DNA of 9,326 bases from Chloroflexota bacterium (GTDB taxonomy: Bacteria > Chloroflexota > Anaerolineae > Promineifilales > Promineifilaceae): NCBI GenBank assembly GCA_008501785.1, contig QQUD01000276.1, positions 1 through 9,326 of the forward strand, read 5' to 3'. Under the pieces are notes generated by a model. The model was not told the DNA's origin, did no database searches, and saw only the letters and a program-made list of their open reading frames with translations. Each line of letters opens with the position of its first letter. Within the stretch, counting starts at the first letter, position 1. Both the position numbers and the translations under genes were made by a program. Positions 7,333-9,326 of the stretch are shown piece by piece.

Positions 7333-8070
7333 CTATCCTTCCAAAAACGATTCTTTGGCAATTTCATCTAAATTAATGCTGCCAGTGAGACGGCGCACCA
7401 TGGGCAGCATAAACACTAAAATTGCAATTGTGATCAACGTGTAAAACAGAAGTCCCAACACAAACAAAGCGGCTGGAAATGGGATTTCAACAACCTTGAC
7501 GACAGCCAAATACAAGCCATGATCCATAATCAAAAGACCAATCACTTGCGAAATGAGGTCGCGCTTGACCACCATGTTGTACAAACCAACCAGATGCAGC
7601 GTCAGCGACACCATTAATCCAATGCGAAATCCGCGTGCGGCATCTAATTGGAATGCGACCAGCACTGCCAAAATGACCAGCCCAATGAAACCAAACAACT
7701 CTTGTGCTTTTGCCGCAGTTACCTTTTCATTTCTGCGCCAGATGCGCCGCGCTGCGCGTTTTACCTCCATGTCCACACGCAGCCATCCACCAGAAGAGAC
7801 CGTGGCACGCACCAATACTGGCTCAATAAACCCGGCCAGCATCAATGGCAGCACCATTACCAGGAGTGCCAATCCTAACGTGCCTAACTGTTCTCCTCTG
7901 GCCGGGTATTCTGCCCATTTTCCAAAAACGGTGAGGCCGGTGATGATGGCTAATAAAACCGACTGAATGCGATAAAAACGAATGATGCGCTGCACAGAGT
8001 TAGATGTGCTGATGTACAAAGTGATTAACACGAGCACAATTTCCAATGGATCCACAAAGCTAATTTCCAT
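7333..8070 (-). CDS. HyfE/HycP-like membrane subunit with NuoK-like C-terminal part
   Basis: A 245-residue integral membrane protein of the HyfE family, whose C-terminal half corresponds to NuoK and contributes to the ion path. The family segment is seen at 165-189 (NMVVKRDLISQVIG followed by LLIMDHGLYLA). A basic cytoplasmic loop lies at about 97-121. In relatives as I recall them the segment reads MENG, so Asp183-His184 replaces the usual Glu-Asn. The frame is open 18 codons further upstream to another ATG at 8124, but that stretch overlaps the HyfC-like gene. The ATG at 8070 has GGAGAG (8082-8077) six bases before it and overlaps the preceding stop by one base (TAATG), so 8070 is the start. 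The gene ends with TAG inside the ribosome site of the next gene. Confidence 0.9.
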   Translation of the reverse strand: MEISFVDPLEIVLVLITLYISTSNSVQRIIRFYRIQSVLLAIITGLTVFGKWAEYPARGEQLGTLGLALLVMVLPLMLAGFIEPVLVRATVSSGGWLRVDMEVKRAARRIWRRNEKVTAAKAQELFGFIGLVILAVLVAFQLDAARGFRIGLMVSLTLHLVGLYNMVVKRDLISQVIGLLIMDHGLYLAVVKVVEIPFPAALFVLGLLFYTLITIAILVFMLPMVRRLTGSINLDEIAKESFLEG

Positions 8071-9044
8071 TATGCGCTCTCCGACAACACCGTTGCCACA
8101 ATGTAAACAATGGCAATCAGGCAAAACACAATTGCCATTAACCCAGGGCGAATGACCTGCCGCAGCCGCAGCTTAGGCCGCTGCATTTCCCAAAAGGCGA
8201 GGATGAATAAAAAGAAAAGGAGTTTCAATCCATAATCAATGGTCGTGGCGACAAAATGCCATCCGGCTCCAGGGAGAAACGACCATGTACGCACCAGTGA
8301 AAGTGGGACAAACAAATCCAAAAACAAGGTGGTCAGGAAGGCAAATTTGATCATTTCTGCCCATTCGATGAGCGCCAGGTCGAAGCCTGCAAATTCGAGG
8401 GTGATGGCGCGATGGCTCATAGTGAGTTCGAGATGGGTGGTGGGGTTGTCGATGGGAATACGGCCGTTTTCAAACAAAACAATAATAAAAAACGCCAGCC
8501 CCATCAGCAGAAACTGCGGCTGTACAAAGGTCAATTTCCAGTTATTAGCCTGGTTTGTGATCAATGCTTCCAGGTTCACCGTATCCCATTGCAGTGCCAA
8601 TGCTGCCAAAATCAGAAATAGACAAATTTCGGTGATAAAGTGAAGGAACATTTCTCGGCTGCCCCCCACCCCACCCAATGGCGCACCCGCGTCCAATCCC
8701 GCCAGGCTCAACACAAACCGCGCCAATCCCAGCGCATAAATGATCATGATTAAATCAGCAGCAATAAAAGTCTCGGGTTGAAGTATCGGAATGGTGAAAG
8801 CTAACCCGCCATAGGTGACAAAAAGCAGAGCAGGTGTGATGCCAAAGAAACGAGATGCTGTTTGTGGCCGAACGGCCGTTTTGCGCAGCAGCTTCAGCAA
8901 ATCGCGGTATGGTTGGCCGATGAACGATAAGCGGCGGGTGCGTCGCTGTAATCGCGCCTTGAAATATTGCACGACACCTACCATCGCCGGAGCCAGCAAA
9001 AGCAGCAGCACGCCCTGCGCAAATGCGAACAATTCTATTTGCAT
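8070..9044 (-). CDS. HyfC/HycD/NuoH-like membrane anchor subunit
   Basis: A 324-residue, roughly eight-helix membrane protein of the NuoH/HyfC family. In this family the subunit holds the peripheral arm on the membrane and couples redox chemistry to ion movement. Family motifs: GQPYRDLLKLLRK on the first cytoplasmic loop (43-55), a Gly-rich GLDAGAPLGGVGGSREM stretch (116-132), and ENGRIPIDNPTTHLELTM (192-209), the HyfC-type equivalent of the conserved acidic loop of NuoH. The start ATG at 9044 overlaps the stop of the upstream gene by one base (TAATG). GGAGGG (9058-9053) lies eight bases before it. The ACGGCCGT palindrome falls inside the codons for the conserved Asn-Gly-Arg of the last motif (8460-8467) and again in the codons for KTAV near residue 56 (8872-8879). 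Confidence 0.94.
   Translation of the reverse strand: MQIELFAFAQGVLLLLLAPAMVGVVQYFKARLQRRTRRLSFIGQPYRDLLKLLRKTAVRPQTASRFFGITPALLFVTYGGLAFTIPILQPETFIAADLIMIIYALGLARFVLSLAGLDAGAPLGGVGGSREMFLHFITEICLFLILAALALQWDTVNLEALITNQANNWKLTFVQPQFLLMGLAFFIIVLFENGRIPIDNPTTHLELTMSHRAITLEFAGFDLALIEWAEMIKFAFLTTLFLDLFVPLSLVRTWSFLPGAGWHFVATTIDYGLKLLFFLFILAFWEMQRPKLRLRQVIRPGLMAIVFCLIAIVYIVATVLSESA
8077..8082 (-). promoter_or_regulatory. Ribosome binding site that fixes the HyfE-like start
   Basis: GGAGAG in minus-strand sense, six bases before the ATG at 8070-8068. It lies inside the last codons of the HyfC-like gene. It decides for the 245-residue form over the 263-residue frame that begins at 8124, whose extra residues (MPDCHCLHCG and following) are an overlap artefact. 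Confidence 0.75.
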
Positions 9045-9326
9045 TAAATGAACCCTCCAAACAGCAGGAACAGTAAAATGGCAACAATATTGACGATGAA
9101 GATATACCCTAAATAGCGGCGAATATCTTTGTTTTGCAAAGTAACGCCTATTTTTGTGGAATAAATCAAAATCAAATGAATGAATCGGTTGTAGGTTTGG
9201 CGGAAAATTTCGATAATAGATTGAGAAAACTTAATACTATGCGAAATCTCGATATTTGCAGGTAGATACTCGGGTACATTTTTGTCATGAGCTACGGACC
9301 GCAAATTGAGTAAATCGCGTACTAAA
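9044..9326 (-). CDS. C-terminal end of a HyfB/NuoL-like antiporter subunit (partial)
   Basis: The frame is open from the window edge to TAA at 9046-9044, about 93 residues. No start is needed inside the window: an in-frame TTG at 9304 is possible but nothing marks it as a start, and sense codons continue upstream of it (LVRDLLNL). The visible part has a polar, amphipathic section (about 30-60) and one hydrophobic helix at the end (YLGYIFIVNIVAILLFLLF). This matches the end of HyfB/HycC-type proteins, which finish with a helix of this type after a lateral stretch. The assignment rests mainly on position: in hyf and ehr operons hyfB precedes hyfC. Start and channel residues lie outside the window. 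Confidence 0.75.
   Translation of the reverse strand, partial: LVRDLLNLRSVAHDKNVPEYLPANIEISHSIKFSQSIIEIFRQTYNRFIHLILIYSTKIGVTLQNKDIRRYLGYIFIVNIVAILLFLLFGGFI

Larger units (their letters stand above)
543..8879. repeat. Dispersed highly iterated palindrome ACGGCCGT, 14 copies
   Basis: Exact copies start at 543, 684, 1015, 2323, 3411, 3431, 4507, 4818, 5667, 5859, 5969, 7187, 8460 and 8872. Ten of them extend to the full decamer AACGGCCGTT; the other four miss one outer base. Three (541-552, 682-693 and 2321-2332) are 12-base palindromes AAACGGCCGTTT, and the copy at 7187 is flanked by TA on both sides. Twelve lie in genes and are read in all three frames: Thr-Ala-Val seven times, Asn-Gly-Arg three times and Arg-Pro twice. 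Two lie between genes. The copies at 543 and 684 share a longer identity of about 24 bases because they sit in homologous positions of VCBS repeats. The kind of distribution resembles HIP1 of cyanobacteria. Confidence 0.9.

Noticed and set aside
8071..8124. N-terminal extension of the HyfE-like protein to an upstream ATG
   Set aside because: The 18 residues overlap the HyfC-like gene, look unlike a membrane protein start, and the ATG at 8070 has a strong GGAGAG site.
543..8879. A CRISPR array or transposon end family as the source of the repeated palindrome
   Set aside because: Copies are only 8-12 bases long, irregularly spaced by 20 to about 1300 bases, and lie inside intact genes without spacers or target duplications.
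4019..9044. A functional hydrogenase 4 or formate hydrogenlyase
   Set aside because: The large subunit has neither NiFe cysteine pair, and no formate dehydrogenase or maturation gene is in the window.

Overview
This window reads almost entirely on the minus strand. It holds most of an operon for a membrane-bound, hydrogenase-4/complex I-like respiratory complex. Downstream of it on the same strand lies a large membrane-anchored serine/threonine protein kinase. No rRNA, tRNA, mobile element or CRISPR array is visible. The kinase architecture (kinase, one membrane helix, then a long external part built from sugar-binding-like, PD40 and VCBS/FG-GAP modules), the near-balanced base composition and the operon type fit a Chloroflexota (Anaerolineae-like) bacterium. 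That placement is inference: no marker gene is present.

Layout from the right (upstream) to the left (downstream). Positions 9326-9044: C-terminal end of a HyfB/NuoL-like antiporter subunit, cut by the window edge. 9044-8070: HyfC/NuoH-like membrane subunit. 8070-7333: HyfE/NuoK-like subunit. 7329-5734: HyfF/NuoN-like antiporter subunit. 5734-4019: fused NuoC-NuoD-like large subunit. 4007-3489: NuoB-like small subunit with all four N2-type cysteines. The genes overlap by one base or lie 3-11 bases apart, so this is one tightly coupled transcription and translation unit. A 102-base gap follows, with a possible kinase promoter and a paired palindrome, and then the kinase (3386-408). The leftmost part holds the remains of a fifth VCBS repeat after the kinase stop (407-243), a gene-poor stretch (242-74) and an unresolved edge fragment (73-1).

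The large subunit lacks both cysteine pairs that bind the NiFe centre in true hydrogenases: the N-terminal motif is serine-substituted and the C-terminal CxxC is gone. The assembly is therefore better described as an energy-converting-hydrogenase-related (Ehr-type) complex. It has ion-translocating membrane subunits and an N2-like cluster, but no predicted H2 chemistry, and its substrate cannot be read from this window.

Two further points stand out. The octamer ACGGCCGT, usually inside AACGGCCGTT, occurs 14 times where about 0.14 would be expected by chance. It lies in all three codon frames and between genes, like the highly iterated palindrome HIP1 of cyanobacteria. The kinase gene ends at an amber codon exactly where a conserved repeat tryptophan should be, with the next repeat intact in frame beyond it.
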